Positions 1 through 10,001 of a stretch of 64,000 nt of DNA are shown here, piece after piece. Both the position numbers and the translations under genes were made by a program. Source of the stretch: Microcoleus sp. FACHB-68 (lineage in GTDB: Bacteria; Cyanobacteriota; Cyanobacteriia; Cyanobacteriales; Oscillatoriaceae). The stretch is taken from assembly GCF_014695715.1 (NCBI RefSeq), contig NZ_JACJOT010000013.1:496001-560000 (forward strand), in the 5' to 3' direction. Numbering within the stretch: position 1 is the first letter of the stretch; every line of letters starts with the position of its first letter. The notes beneath the pieces were generated by a model. It had not been told where the DNA came from. It ran no database searches and saw only the letters and a program-made list of their open reading frames with translations.

Positions 1-1
1 G

Positions 2-73
2 AGAACCGATGAAGCGCAAGAGAATGAGGCTGCTACCCAGCGTCCCGGTGACAACAACCAAGAATCAAGTTAA
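2..73 (+). CDS. 3' end of an unidentified gene (partial)
   Basis: An open frame enters from the left edge and stops at TAA (71-73). It encodes 23 residues, all polar and rich in Glu, Gln and Asn, like a disordered C-terminal tail. Too little is present to identify the protein. That it is coding at all is inferred from the amino-acid composition and the lack of a better frame. Confidence 0.35.
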   Translation, partial: RTDEAQENEAATQRPGDNNQESS

Positions 74-452
74 GGTTTAGTGGGTTAGCGGATCGTGCCG
101 ATCCTCGCGACCTTATTAAAATCAGCGGGATTGGCCCATCTTTACGCCGGCCCTTAAATAGCAAGTGCCGTTCAATGTGATTTCCACAGGTATCTGCTCA
201 TTAACCTCAAACGATAGCCTTCGCCTCTATCTGAGGTTAGAAATTAATAGTGAAAAAATGCAGAGCTTGCTCTATAATAAAAGAACCTTGATTGACGCCT
301 CGGTGCCCAAGCTGGTTGTCGAGGTTTTTTATTGCCGGCAGTTCGCAACCGGCTAGAAACTTGATGGACAAAGTTTGGAAGAATCTCATGGGACACTTCC
401 AAAACAACCCGAAATGAGCAATCCTCAAAAAAATCTCATTGCTCAGGGAGCA
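74..452. other. Intergenic, nothing recognised
   Basis: About 380 bases between a putative gene end on the + strand and the end of a - strand kinase. No tRNA, convincing hairpin or plausible protein was seen. Short frames here have no coding character. Confidence 0.5.
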
Positions 453-1703
453 TTACTCAAGGGGAATCTCTATAATAAATTCCGCCCCCTGTCCGGGTGC
501 ACTCACACAACTAAGTTTTCCTCCGTGTTTTTCCACCACAATTTGATAGCTAATTGACAATCCCAAACCTGTGCCGCTGCCGACAGGTTTTGTCGTGAAT
601 AAGTATTCAAATACGTGCTGTTGCACATCTTCTGGGATTCCTGGCCCATTGTCAGAAATCCGAATCACAACACCCTTCTCATCTGCCGTTAACTCTGTAT
701 GAATTTTAACTATATGGCAAACTTCCTTGATTTCATTCGATAATCCCTCCTCACTAAACTCATCAATGGCGTCAATCGCATTCGCAATGATATTCATAAA
801 CACCTGATTGAGCTGTCCGGGGTAGCACATTACTAACGGCAATGACCCATATTCTTTAATCACCTCAATAGCAGGCCGGTTCATCTTCCCTTTAAGCCGG
901 TACTTCAAAATCAGCAGGGTGCTATCAAGTCCATCATGGATATTAAAGGCTACCTTAGAAGACATATCGGAACGAGAAAACGTTCGCAGTGACGTACTTA
1001 GCAAGCAAATGCGATCCGTTCCCTCTCTCATGGATGAGATCAGTAAAGGCATATCATTGACTAAAGCATCCAGACCAATATCCTGCATTTTCTTAGAAAT
1101 TTCTGGCCCTGGATCAGGAAACTGCTCCTGATAGAGATTTAACAGATCAATTAAGTCTTGAAGATACTCTTCAGCAATTTCAATATTGCCGGTAATATAG
1201 CCAACTGGGTTGTTAATTTCGTGCGCGACACCGGCAATGAGCTGGCCGAGGGCGGACATTTTTTCGCTTTGGATGAGTTGAGTCTGAGCAGATAACAGTT
1301 TTTGTTGATTTTCTCTGATTTGCCGTACCTGATCTAAAGCTCTGTTAATTGTAATTTCTAAGTCTTGAAAATCAATGGGCTTGTTGAGAAAGTCAAAAGC
1401 ACCCCGATTCATCGCCGTTCTAATATTTTTCATATCCCCATAAGCTGAAAGCACCACCGTTTTGAGGGTTGGATCTAAAACATTAATTTTATCAAGCAAT
1501 GTTAGACCGTCCATTTCTGGCATATTGATATCGGTGACGACGAGATCAACAGGAGATTCTGCTTTCAACTTGGCTAGCGCTTCTACCCCATTAGAAGCAA
1601 AAATTAAATCCAGCATTTTTGCCCTAATTTCTTTCCTGAAATGCCGTTTAATTAGGGCTTCAAAAGGCAATTCATCATCTACAAATAAAATTTTGGGTGG
1701 CAT
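453..1703 (-). CDS. REC-histidine kinase hybrid (receiver domain at N-terminus)
   Basis: 416 residues, cytoplasmic, with no membrane segment. A receiver domain fills residues 3-125, with the acidic pair in LFVDDE, phospho-acceptor Asp58 in VVTDINMPEMDG and Lys108 in NKP. A coiled coil (about 125-148) leads to a HisKA helix with phospho-His161 in AGVAHEINNP. The HATPase domain has the N-box NAIDAIDE and G-boxes DNGPGIP and GSGTGLGLS. This REC-then-kinase order is common in cyanobacteria and usually means an upstream kinase phosphorylates the receiver. The gene starts 20 bases after the CHASE2 kinase ends, on the same strand, so that kinase is the obvious candidate partner (inference). The kinase core closely resembles that of the five-PAS kinase at 11302-14139. 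Confidence 0.93.
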   Translation of the reverse strand: MPPKILFVDDELPFEALIKRHFRKEIRAKMLDLIFASNGVEALAKLKAESPVDLVVTDINMPEMDGLTLLDKINVLDPTLKTVVLSAYGDMKNIRTAMNRGAFDFLNKPIDFQDLEITINRALDQVRQIRENQQKLLSAQTQLIQSEKMSALGQLIAGVAHEINNPVGYITGNIEIAEEYLQDLIDLLNLYQEQFPDPGPEISKKMQDIGLDALVNDMPLLISSMREGTDRICLLSTSLRTFSRSDMSSKVAFNIHDGLDSTLLILKYRLKGKMNRPAIEVIKEYGSLPLVMCYPGQLNQVFMNIIANAIDAIDEFSEEGLSNEIKEVCHIVKIHTELTADEKGVVIRISDNGPGIPEDVQQHVFEYLFTTKPVGSGTGLGLSISYQIVVEKHGGKLSCVSAPGQGAEFIIEIPLE

Positions 1704-1723
1704 AATTTACTCCCGTTTTATTC

Positions 1724-3835
1724 TCACCGAACAACTGTTTGGCTCTCAAGCGCGTTTCTTGGCAAGACTATGATAAATTCTGTATGCGAGTCTAGAACGC
1801 TTTTTACTTTTATTTCTCCTTGATGCTGGCCGACAATAATTTCATGCGTGATAGACAAACCCAAACCTGTTCCCTCTCCAGGCGGTTTGGTTGTAAAAAA
1901 TGGATTAAATATTTTATCTATAATATCTTGTGAAATGCCCTCACCGTTATCTCCTATGTAAATTTCAGCACGGTCTTCCAAGTTGATAGCTTTTATTTCA
2001 ATAATTGGAGTAAATTTATCGCCTAACACTTTCTTCTTTTGGTTAACTGTATAACAAGCATTGTTGATAATATTAACCACAGCTTTGCTAATATCTTGAG
2101 GAACTATGTAAAAGTCACCTAAAGGCTCATCATACTGAAGTTTCAACATAATTTCAACAGTTTCTTTATTAGCCCGGAAACTCTGATAAGCAAGTTGAAC
2201 TGATTCGGCTAATAAGGAATTCAGCGCAGTCAGTTCGGGTTTGCCGGTTTCTTGCTGAGCGTGCATCATCATCCCCAAAAGAATACTTTCGATTCTTTTG
2301 CCCTGTTTTTCTATTTCAACCACACTTTCTGTTAAATCAGTAAAAATTTCATTAATATATTCAACAGCTTCAGCTTCTAAGTTTTCTGTTTGATTTTCAA
2401 TTTCTTCTTTAAGTTCTTGCGCCAAATCCACAGAAATGGTGGCAAAATTGGTAACAAAATTAAGAGGATTTCTAATTTCATGGGCAATTCCGGCGGTGAG
2501 AGAACCCAAAGAAGCCAATTTCTCTTGAGCGATCATCTGTTTCTGTGCCGCTCTCAACTGTTGCAAAGTTCCATCAAGTTCTTCATTTTTAGTCTGTAAT
2601 TCCTGGGTTCGCTGCTCAACTTTTACTTCAAGCGTACGCGAATACTCCTCGATTTGCTTGTAAGAAAGTTTCAAATTTTCCCAAAGGGTGTAACCTGTTT
2701 TAACAATCGTAGCTCCGATCAAAGTCAGTAAGGCTGGAAATACAGGAACCCACAAGTTTCCGACAAAAGCAATGTAGCCAGAGCCGATGAGAATGCCACT
2801 GAAGAGCACTATTCTGCTGCCGGTTCGCAGAAATGAAATTTTAGCTACACCGTCGATATCTCTCCATTTACAGGTTAGTGTGGCACCAAGCGCAGACCAA
2901 CCCAAAATCCACAGCCACTCTAGGGGTTCACTCAGCGTTTTTATTAGTGATCTTCCCTCTAAAGCTGCGCTGATAATTTGGCTGGTCATATTAGCGTGAA
3001 TTTCAACGCCGGCCATTGGCTGAGGAATAGATACTAAGTTGCTACTGTAGGGAGTTAGCAAGTAATCTTTGACACTTTTTGCCGTAGAGCCGATCAGGAC
3101 AATGCGATCGCGCATCAAGTTTGGCTTGATTCTATTTTCCAATACATCGGCTAGCGACACTGTTTCAAATGTTTGTTGCGGTCCCCGGTAGTTCAACAAA
3201 ATTTGATAGCCTTGAGCGGAAGCACCCACGTATCCACCATCATTTGTTTCAAAAGGCGTAAAGATTGCTTGACCTAGCTGAATCTGAATTTCATTTTTCA
3301 TCTTTGGTTGAATGCCTTCTTCTTCCAGATATAGCCAAGCTAGCTTAAATCCTAAACTATATACATTTTTGCCTTCTTTGCCTTTTAGATACAAAAAGCC
3401 GCGCCGGATCTTGCCATCCACATCCCAAGGAAAATCATTGGCACTGGTTTTACCCAACTTACTGAGCAGCGGCGATGGAGCGACAGTTTGATTGAGTCCA
3501 TAGCCAACGACTTTCTGGATACCGATCAAGTTTGGGGTAGATTCAAAAACCTGAACTAATTCTCCGTAACCAGGCTCCACCGGCAAATCTCGATAGATGT
3601 CCAGACCGATCGCTCTCGGTTTCTGCTGTTGCACTTTCTTCAGCAATTGCGCCAGTACAGTATCCGGAATCGGCCATTTTCCTACTTTTTTCAAATCGGA
3701 CTCATCGATGCCAACAATGACAATGCGTGAGTCGGGTTTTTCTAAGGGACGCAGGCGAAATAATTGATCTAAAGCAGACAATTCTAACAGCTGGAAGAAG
3801 CCAAGCATTCGCATAAGAATTACAAATGCTGCCAC
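1724..3835 (-). CDS. CHASE2-domain sensor histidine kinase (5' end probably frameshifted)
   Basis: 703 residues from a GTG start. An extracytoplasmic CHASE2 sensor domain spans about 20-300 ([38 protein letters not shown]). Three transmembrane segments lie at about 305-383. A coiled coil leads to HisKA with His452 in [10 protein letters not shown] and a HATPase with DNGEGIS and [14 protein letters not shown]2 proteins normally begin with a transmembrane helix. Here the conserved N-terminal stretch continues upstream of the GTG in the same frame (3836-3880: WEWRGGLIIAPS) but has no start codon there. An ATG at 3897-3895 would join it if the A9 run at 3874-3882 had one more base. The product is therefore probably about 21 residues longer, or the gene is damaged. 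The ligand is unknown. It likely forms an operon with the REC-kinase downstream. Confidence 0.88.
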   Translation of the reverse strand: MAAFVILMRMLGFFQLLELSALDQLFRLRPLEKPDSRIVIVGIDESDLKKVGKWPIPDTVLAQLLKKVQQQKPRAIGLDIYRDLPVEPGYGELVQVFESTPNLIGIQKVVGYGLNQTVAPSPLLSKLGKTSANDFPWDVDGKIRRGFLYLKGKEGKNVYSLGFKLAWLYLEEEGIQPKMKNEIQIQLGQAIFTPFETNDGGYVGASAQGYQILLNYRGPQQTFETVSLADVLENRIKPNLMRDRIVLIGSTAKSVKDYLLTPYSSNLVSIPQPMAGVEIHANMTSQIISAALEGRSLIKTLSEPLEWLWILGWSALGATLTCKWRDIDGVAKISFLRTGSRIVLFSGILIGSGYIAFVGNLWVPVFPALLTLIGATIVKTGYTLWENLKLSYKQIEEYSRTLEVKVEQRTQELQTKNEELDGTLQQLRAAQKQMIAQEKLASLGSLTAGIAHEIRNPLNFVTNFATISVDLAQELKEEIENQTENLEAEAVEYINEIFTDLTESVVEIEKQGKRIESILLGMMMHAQQETGKPELTALNSLLAESVQLAYQSFRANKETVEIMLKLQYDEPLGDFYIVPQDISKAVVNIINNACYTVNQKKKVLGDKFTPIIEIKAINLEDRAEIYIGDNGEGISQDIIDKIFNPFFTTKPPGEGTGLGLSITHEIIVGQHQGEIKVKSVLDSHTEFIIVLPRNALESQTVVR

Positions 3836-3873
3836 ACTAGGGGCGATAATTAATCCACCGCGCCACTCCCATG

Positions 3874-3882
3874 TTTTTTTTT
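3874..3882 (-). other. Homopolymer (A9 on coding strand) at an apparent frameshift
   Basis: Nine consecutive A on the - strand separate an ATG (3897-3895, encoding MWTKAKKK in one frame) from the CHASE2 N-terminus in another frame (WEWRGGLIIAPS, then the GTG-started protein). The distance from ATG to GTG is 62 bases, so one extra A would bring them into frame. This could be a sequencing error, a phase-variable tract or a transcriptional slippage site. Confidence 0.6.
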
Positions 3883-3897
3883 AGCCTTGGTCCACAT

Positions 3898-4231
3898 AAA
3901 TATAATGTTGTTAGTTTATTAGCTAAGCGCAACTAGAAAAAAGGTATGAGGGGATGAGTAGAGTCATCGGATTTTAGATTGTAGATGCTCAAATTAAAAA
4001 GCCTTGGGATGGCAGTGATGCAGCAGCAAGCTTTGTGGCCGGCTAACCCCAAAATGCTGCTCGAAAAAGATGCCTGAATTAAAGGACGAGTTGGTTTGCC
4101 GGCAGTCTCACAGTTTGAGCGTTCGCATTCGCCTGAGTGGCTATCCCATAGCGCTCGCTGATCGCATTAACCCACAACGATCATATATCAGTTATTACCC
4201 ACTCGACAAATTTTGAAAATCATGCTGCTTA
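3898..4231. other. Intergenic region upstream of the CHASE2 kinase
   Basis: About 330 bases between two - strand genes, probably holding the promoter of the kinase pair and the end of the CHAT-exoprotein transcript. No clear promoter boxes or terminator hairpin were identified. Confidence 0.4.
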
Positions 4232-7200
4232 CTACCAAGGACTGCCTATCATTGTAAAGCCGGCCCAATAATAAGGGTGTTTTAAGTTTCGATTCCCTAG
4301 TGCGGTCAGTTCCGGAGGCAGCGCTAGTTTCCCGAAGCTCCCCATCATCTGACCATTTTGCAAATGCACGTCTCCCTGAAGCATTGCTATCTGCGCCCTT
4401 CTTAATGCCTCTGCCTTGATGGGGACTGAGTGCAAAGACTTGTAAAACTCGCTCATCAGCCCTAGCGTGCCGGCATCGTTAGCGTACCACATACTTGCTA
4501 GTGCCGAACTCGCGCCGGTTTGCACCGCTAACCCTGCAAAGCCGAGTTCGGCTTGCGAATCTCCAACGGCTGTGCGGCAAGCACTGAGCACCAATAAATT
4601 TACAGGTGGGTCATGCCATTTTAACTGCTCCATCTCATCGAGACCTAGCTTTTCATCCCATAACTGGATGTACGAGTTATTGACCTCACCCGGTTTAAAC
4701 TCTCCGTGAGTGGCTATGTGAATGATGCCAAACGACTGCTTTCTGCGTTCTCGTTGCAAATTTTCGAGAGTAGACGCTTGATTGAGAAAAGCTTGTCCTG
4801 ACCACAGATTTTCCGAGATCGAGGCGATTTCCACCGGCACTGCCGGCAAAGGAGGTTGGTCAAGAAACTGTGACATTCCCATTGCCAGGACTGAAGCGTT
4901 TCTTACATCTACATAGCGATCATCGGTTAAAACCAAGCTGGGAATCAAGCTCAAACTGTATTTTTCTACCAAAAACTGCTGACCGTTATGTAAAGCCGCT
5001 ACCGGCAATGTCCGCAACCCTGTGTCCATACTAAACATCAGTGTATCGACATCTAGCTGTTGCAACTCACCCTCTAGAGGAGCAATGAGCCACTGATAGA
5101 GTTGCTGGGATGCTGCTAAATAGCTTGTGGTTCGGCGTTGAGTCGGATCGCCAATTTGTTGCTGAAGTTTTCTCACTTGTTCCATCAGCACTTTAGCATT
5201 GGCTGCCGGTACGCTTTTATAAATAGGTTTGCCTGTGAGGGGAACTAGCAGCAGATTTAATTGATCGGCTTCCACAAAGGTATAGATAACCACTGCCTTG
5301 GTTCCTGTAAGGGCAGCCATCTCATTTAGTTTGCTCTGTATCCCTGAATAAGACAAATAAGATACTGGGAATTGCCGGCCTAAATACCCCTCAAATTCTT
5401 CGCTATAAAAGCGATCAGTCATTGCCACGGCTTGAGCAAAGTTGCCTTTCTCAATCAGATTTTGAATGTCGCTGCGGTTAGTGGCTTGCAGAGTCGGCGC
5501 TTGCTCATTTGCTGATTTGAAAACAGAAAGGTTGTTTTCTGTTGAGATAGAAAAGGACTCAGCCTTGTTGACAAATGAATCGCTCTTGAGCTGTCCAGTA
5601 GAGTCGGCAACCGAGAACTTGGAAATGATATTGCTCGAAAAGTTGCTAACACTGCCTGTAAATTCAGGCACTTCTGCTGTGGGGACTCCTGTTGCTCTTG
5701 CTACTCGTGGCAGGGGTCTAGCATCTGTTGGTAAACCTGTTGATCTGTCAGCAGAATTTTGAGTTTTTGATGAAGATGAGTAACGGCTGGGTGACGGTGA
5801 CGGCGTTGGTGAGGGTGCCGGTGTTGAAACTGAGCCGTCTGATGACGGGGACGGTATTGAAACTGAGCCGTCTGATGACGGGGACGGTGTTGAAATTGAG
5901 CCGTCTGATGACGGGGACGGCGTTGAAACTGAGCCGTCTGATGACGGGGACGGTGTTGAAACTGAGCCGTCTGATGGCGACGGTGTTGGTGTTGAAATTG
6001 AGCCGTCTGATGGCGACGGTGTTGGTGTTGAAGTTGAGCCGTCTGATGACGGTGTTGGTGTTGAAGTTGAGCCGTCTGATGACGGTGTTGGTGTTGAAAT
6101 TGAGCCGTCTGATGGCGACGGTGTTGGTGTTGAAATTGAGCCGTCTGATGGCGACGGTGTTGGTGTTGAAATTGAGCCGTCTGATGGCGACGGTGTTGGT
6201 GTTGAAATTGAGCCGTCTGATGACGGGGACGGTGTTGGTGTTGAAATTGAGCCGTCTGATGACGGGGACGGTGTTGGTGTTGAAATTGAGCCGTCTGATG
6301 GCGACGGTGTTGGTGTTGAAATTGAGCCGTTTGATGGCGACGGTGTTGGTGTTGAAATTGAGCCGCCTGATGGCGACGGTGTTGGTGTTGAAATTGAGCC
6401 GCCTGATGGCGACGGTGTTGGTGTTGAAATTGAGCCGTTTGATGGCGACGGTGTTGGTGTTGAAATTGAGCCGTTTGATGGCGACGGTGTTGGTGTTGAA
6501 ATTGAGCCGTTTGATGGCGACGGTGTTGGTGTTGAAATTGAGCCGCCTGATGGCGACGGTGTTGGTGTTGAAATTGAGCCGTTTGATGGCGACGGCGTCA
6601 GAATGGGTGACGGCGTCGGTATGGGCGTTAGTAGTGAACCAGTTCCTGGTGTGGGTGCCGGAACGGGTATGGGATTGGGTGCCGGTACTGGTGTTGGGGT
6701 TGGTATGGGTACCGGAACAGGTATGGGATTAGGTGCCGGTACTGGTGTTGGTGTTGGTTCTGGTGTCGGTTCTGGTGTCGGTTCTGGTGTTGGTTCTGGT
6801 GTCGGTTCTGGTGTTGGTTCTGGTGTTGGTTCTGGTGTTGGTTCTGGTGTTGGTTCTGGTGTTGGTTCTGGTGTTGGTTCTGGTGTTGGTTCTGGTGTTG
6901 GTTCTGGTGTTGGTTCTGGTGTCGGTTCTGGTGTCGGTTCTGGTGTCGGTTCTGGTGTTGGTTCTGGTGTCGGTTCTGGTGTTGGTTCTGGTGTTGGTTC
7001 TGGTGTCGGTTCTGGTGTTGGTTCTGGTGTTGGGGTTGGTATGGGTGCCGGCGTTGGTTCCGGGGTTGGTTCCGGCGTTTGTGAGGTTAAAGGATTGATC
7101 TGAATATTGCCCAAGGTGTAGGCTTCACGAAACTCTACGGTAGGTAAAATTGTATTGTCAGCCCCAGTTGTAATCCTGGCGGCAGTTCCGTTAGTGCCGG

Positions 7201-9199
7201 CATCTCCTACGATAAAGGGTGTGACTGGGTTAGTGCTGCCACCTCCGTGGTTGATCGTAATCGAACCCCCCGGAGAGCCGGCAGTAGAGATACTGGCGGC
7301 TCTCCCATTTTGGTCAACAAAGGAGCCGCCCACTCGTAAAAATTGCTGGGTGGTGATAGTAACATTACCCCCTTGGTTAGTAGCACCTTGGGCGTTAATA
7401 GACTCGACATTAATGTTGCCACCGGCATCCAAGGTAACATTCCCCGCATTTCCAGAGTTATGGGTGGTGTCTACAGCGCCTAGCTCAATCGAACCTGTAC
7501 TGTTGAAGTTAATACTTCTCAGCTCTGTTGCAATGTCGCCAATTGTTATACTCGCTGCTGAAATGTTTAGCTCTATCTCGTTCGTTCCTGGGTTTGGGAA
7601 GCGCATACCTTGCGCCACAAATGCCCCATTCCCATCACTGTCCGCATCTGCTGTAAAAGTTAGTGAGCCATTGGTGCCGCTTACCTGAAAATCACTATCA
7701 ATCGTGATATTGTTTGTCGCTTCTAAGATAACTGCCCCATTTCGCAAAAGTCTTTGAATATTATTTTGAGAAATTGTGTAGGTTTCTCCCGGATCTGTAG
7801 CCAATATTTGACCATCGTCTAACTGGTTGTCATCTGCTCCGTTATTGCCATCGACAATGATGATATTTTCTGGGTCTAGTACCAAAGTTCCTAACTCGCC
7901 GTTCGGTGCGCTCAGATCGGCTGTTCCATCAAAGGCGAGGCTTTCTTTCCCTGAGATTTCAGCAAAACCCCCGTCCCCACCAGTGTTGCTGCCACGAGCA
8001 CTGAGATTGCCATAAAATCGGGTGACTTTGTCAGACCAAACGATGACACGACCCCCATTGCCGGCTGCTATGGCGTCTGCCGTAATCTGTGAATTTCTGC
8101 TGACATAGGTATGGGCAGCATTTGGCACTAAGCCCATTCCCTGATAATCGCCGCCGATCCGCACATTCCCGCCACCGACTGTGCCTGAAGCGTTTATCTT
8201 GGCATCGGCTAGTCCGACTATATTGCCTAAGATGTCGATATTGCCGCCCGGTGAGAGAACCTGCCCTTGAGTGTTTGACACATCCACTGAACCGGCTACG
8301 ATTGCCACACCGGCTTGATTAGGTACTTTTAGCCCGGAACCGCTTAGCTGTACTGTGCCATCCGTGTTGACTGTTAAACCTGTTGCGTGATTTCCGCCAT
8401 CGCCGGTGAGTAACTGAGGCAATTGCACTGGCGATATTGTCGGTTGGATGTTCCCCGAATCCTGTTTGACATCCAGGCTGAGAAGATGCCCTTGTTGGGT
8501 AATGCGTACGGTGCTTTCGCCGGGGACTGCGGCGACGGTAATTTGACCTTTGGGGGCAGAAAGAGTGCCGGTGTTGATTACAGTGCCACCGAGCAAGGTT
8601 AAGTTTTGGCCCGATTTTACCCCCAGAGCGCCACTGTTGACGATTGCGCCCGGATTGGGAGGGATGAAGGTAAAGGCGCTGGGAGTGCCGACTAAGGCAG
8701 CGTAGTCGTTGTTACCCGTTGCGTTAAACCAGCCTGAATTAAAACCGACACTGTTAGCGGTTGTGGCGGTGAAAGCTGCCGGCACGTTTAAAGATGCGTT
8801 CGGGCCAAATACTATGCCGGCTGGGTTGATTAAAAATAAGTTTGAGTTGCCGCCGGTGATTTGAATTAATCCATTAATGATGGAAGCATTGCCGCCGGTA
8901 ACGCGAGTTAAAATATTGCGAATTTCCGGGGTAGAGAGAAAGTTGGCAGTCTGGCCTGAATTGAGGCCAAACCGCTCCAAGCTGTGGAATAGGTTCGCTC
9001 CATCTTGAGATAACTTTCCCCCCCCGATATCAAAGCGGTTGCCGTCAGGGGTAACAATGGTGCCGGTGCCATCGGCAGCAGGAACGATCGGTAAAGCGAG
9101 TACCGGCTTTAATTCAAACGCTTCTATCCAAACAATTGCTCCCACTCCCAGAAAGATTCCGAGAATCAGAGTGTTTCTGCTTCTTCCCCGTGACGACAT
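4232..9199 (-). CDS. TPS-type exoprotein with Pro-rich repeats and C-terminal CHAT protease domain
   Basis: 1655 residues. A signal-anchor-like hydrophobic stretch (about 10-35) precedes a filamentous-haemagglutinin-type two-partner-secretion domain with the hallmark [13 protein letters not shown] (about 115-130) and beta-helix-like repeats to about 690. A repeat-encoded stalk follows: about two dozen PTPE units, then about two dozen units of the [12 protein letters not shown] type. The last ~400 residues are a CHAT domain (caspase-like clan CD peptidase) with the catalytic pair intact: His1498 in HIATHG and Cys1541 in SACRT. It is probably exported and surface-anchored, with the protease held out on a flexible stalk (inference). 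No TpsB transporter gene lies in the window. It starts 7 bases after the DUF928 gene, with an AGGAG ribosome site, so the two are co-transcribed. Substrates are unknown. Confidence 0.9.
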   Translation of the reverse strand: MSSRGRSRNTLILGIFLGVGAIVWIEAFELKPVLALPIVPAADGTGTIVTPDGNRFDIGGGKLSQDGANLFHSLERFGLNSGQTANFLSTPEIRNILTRVTGGNASIINGLIQITGGNSNLFLINPAGIVFGPNASLNVPAAFTATTANSVGFNSGWFNATGNNDYAALVGTPSAFTFIPPNPGAIVNSGALGVKSGQNLTLLGGTVINTGTLSAPKGQITVAAVPGESTVRITQQGHLLSLDVKQDSGNIQPTISPVQLPQLLTGDGGNHATGLTVNTDGTVQLSGSGLKVPNQAGVAIVAGSVDVSNTQGQVLSPGGNIDILGNIVGLADAKINASGTVGGGNVRIGGDYQGMGLVPNAAHTYVSRNSQITADAIAAGNGGRVIVWSDKVTRFYGNLSARGSNTGGDGGFAEISGKESLAFDGTADLSAPNGELGTLVLDPENIIIVDGNNGADDNQLDDGQILATDPGETYTISQNNIQRLLRNGAVILEATNNITIDSDFQVSGTNGSLTFTADADSDGNGAFVAQGMRFPNPGTNEIELNISAASITIGDIATELRSINFNSTGSIELGAVDTTHNSGNAGNVTLDAGGNINVESINAQGATNQGGNVTITTQQFLRVGGSFVDQNGRAASISTAGSPGGSITINHGGGSTNPVTPFIVGDAGTNGTAARITTGADNTILPTVEFREAYTLGNIQINPLTSQTPEPTPEPTPAPIPTPTPEPTPEPTPEPTPEPTPEPTPEPTPEPTPEPTPEPTPEPTPEPTPEPTPEPTPEPTPEPTPEPTPEPTPEPTPEPTPEPTPEPTPEPTPEPTPTPVPAPNPIPVPVPIPTPTPVPAPNPIPVPAPTPGTGSLLTPIPTPSPILTPSPSNGSISTPTPSPSGGSISTPTPSPSNGSISTPTPSPSNGSISTPTPSPSNGSISTPTPSPSGGSISTPTPSPSGGSISTPTPSPSNGSISTPTPSPSDGSISTPTPSPSSDGSISTPTPSPSSDGSISTPTPSPSDGSISTPTPSPSDGSISTPTPSPSDGSISTPTPSSDGSTSTPTPSSDGSTSTPTPSPSDGSISTPTPSPSDGSVSTPSPSSDGSVSTPSPSSDGSISTPSPSSDGSVSIPSPSSDGSVSTPAPSPTPSPSPSRYSSSSKTQNSADRSTGLPTDARPLPRVARATGVPTAEVPEFTGSVSNFSSNIISKFSVADSTGQLKSDSFVNKAESFSISTENNLSVFKSANEQAPTLQATNRSDIQNLIEKGNFAQAVAMTDRFYSEEFEGYLGRQFPVSYLSYSGIQSKLNEMAALTGTKAVVIYTFVEADQLNLLLVPLTGKPIYKSVPAANAKVLMEQVRKLQQQIGDPTQRRTTSYLAASQQLYQWLIAPLEGELQQLDVDTLMFSMDTGLRTLPVAALHNGQQFLVEKYSLSLIPSLVLTDDRYVDVRNASVLAMGMSQFLDQPPLPAVPVEIASISENLWSGQAFLNQASTLENLQRERRKQSFGIIHIATHGEFKPGEVNNSYIQLWDEKLGLDEMEQLKWHDPPVNLLVLSACRTAVGDSQAELGFAGLAVQTGASSALASMWYANDAGTLGLMSEFYKSLHSVPIKAEALRRAQIAMLQGDVHLQNGQMMGSFGKLALPPELTALGNRNLKHPYYWAGFTMIGSPW
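5821..6597 (-). repeat. Minisatellite, 33-45 base units encoding Ser/Pro/Thr/Asp-rich stalk
   Basis: About two dozen tandem copies of a unit built around gagccgtctgatggcgacgg (read on +), with length variants differing by multiples of three, all in frame in the exoprotein gene. Neighbouring units are often identical, indicating recent slippage or unequal recombination. Confidence 0.95.
6747..7031 (-). repeat. 12-base minisatellite encoding (PTPE)n
   Basis: A near-perfect array of ggttctggtgtt/ggttctggtgtc (read on +). It encodes about two dozen Pro-Thr-Pro-Glu units in the exoprotein stalk. Only synonymous T/C variation is seen, so the amino-acid repeat is under constraint or was homogenised recently. 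Copy number is likely unstable. Confidence 0.95.
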
Positions 9200-9206
9200 C
9201 CTACTG

Positions 9207-10001
9207 TTACTCCTGACTTATTTGACGATCTTCAACAAGCGGTTCTTGAGCGAAGCTGCCAAGTTGAACTGAATTCAAGAGTTCTTCCCATCTGGAAATG
9301 AGGGTTAAATCTTCCGGATTGTTCCGTCGTAGCTGGGCTAAGCTGGCTATAGCTTCATGCCAAATACCTTCTCTAGCATAGATAGAGGGGAGTTCGTTAA
9401 TAGGAGCGTTCTTTAGCCGGTTTGCCACAGTTCGGCTCACTTTGGTTCGCTCGATCCAGCCGTCTACGACCGTATCCCCAGATCGGTCCTCTGGATCACA
9501 AACGATTGCCAAATACCAGTGATACATTTTACCCACTTCTAAGGGAGGTAAGGCACCTGCCGGCAAGCTAAAGCTGACGATGCCGGCTTGACTTGGCATC
9601 GCTAATTGAGTTTTATAAATCACCTGTTGATCCGTTTCATCCCGCAGCGTGAACTCCAAGGTGCTGGCTGAAGATTTCGGAACATACCACAAAAAAGTCG
9701 GGAAGTCTGATACCGTCATTGCCAAAGAATTCATTGGCGTCAAGGCGGTGAGAACTTTTTCACCCGGTTTGTACAAGCCACAGCTTCCTCTTGCACCACC
9801 ATCGGCTGTGCTTGGCGGCGCTCCCCGATCCGGCGGTTGGAAGGCTTCACTAATTTTTTGAGGAAGGGTTAGGTTTTGATCCCTTAGAGCTGGTTGTGAG
9901 CTAGCCTGTGCCGGCGAGTTGAAGCCTGACCCGACTACGAGTCCCAGAACCAAAACTCCTGAAACGGTAGCGAGTGGTTGGAGTAAGTTTTTCAAAATCA
10001 T
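9207..10001 (-). CDS. DUF928 secreted protein
   Basis: 264 residues with a Sec signal peptide (hydrophobic 9-27, cleavage likely after AQA near residue 33). The body matches the cyanobacterial DUF928 family: GSCG, a conserved segment around [20 protein letters not shown], a beta-rich FTLRDE stretch and WYLAIVCDP. The C-terminus (about 215-245) resembles a tetratricopeptide-like helix pair. DUF928 genes commonly sit beside CHAT or CHASE2 genes in cyanobacteria, which fits this position 7 bases upstream of the CHAT exoprotein. The function is unknown; a periplasmic or surface role tied to the exoprotein is inferred. Confidence 0.88.
   Translation of the reverse strand: MILKNLLQPLATVSGVLVLGLVVGSGFNSPAQASSQPALRDQNLTLPQKISEAFQPPDRGAPPSTADGGARGSCGLYKPGEKVLTALTPMNSLAMTVSDFPTFLWYVPKSSASTLEFTLRDETDQQVIYKTQLAMPSQAGIVSFSLPAGALPPLEVGKMYHWYLAIVCDPEDRSGDTVVDGWIERTKVSRTVANRLKNAPINELPSIYAREGIWHEAIASLAQLRRNNPEDLTLISRWEELLNSVQLGSFAQEPLVEDRQISQE

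Noticed and set aside
5728-7103. Long + strand frames (up to 334 codons) of repetitive LKLSRLM and VGSG character
   Set aside because: They are mirror frames of the minisatellites in the exoprotein gene. The - strand frame has full domain context on both sides.
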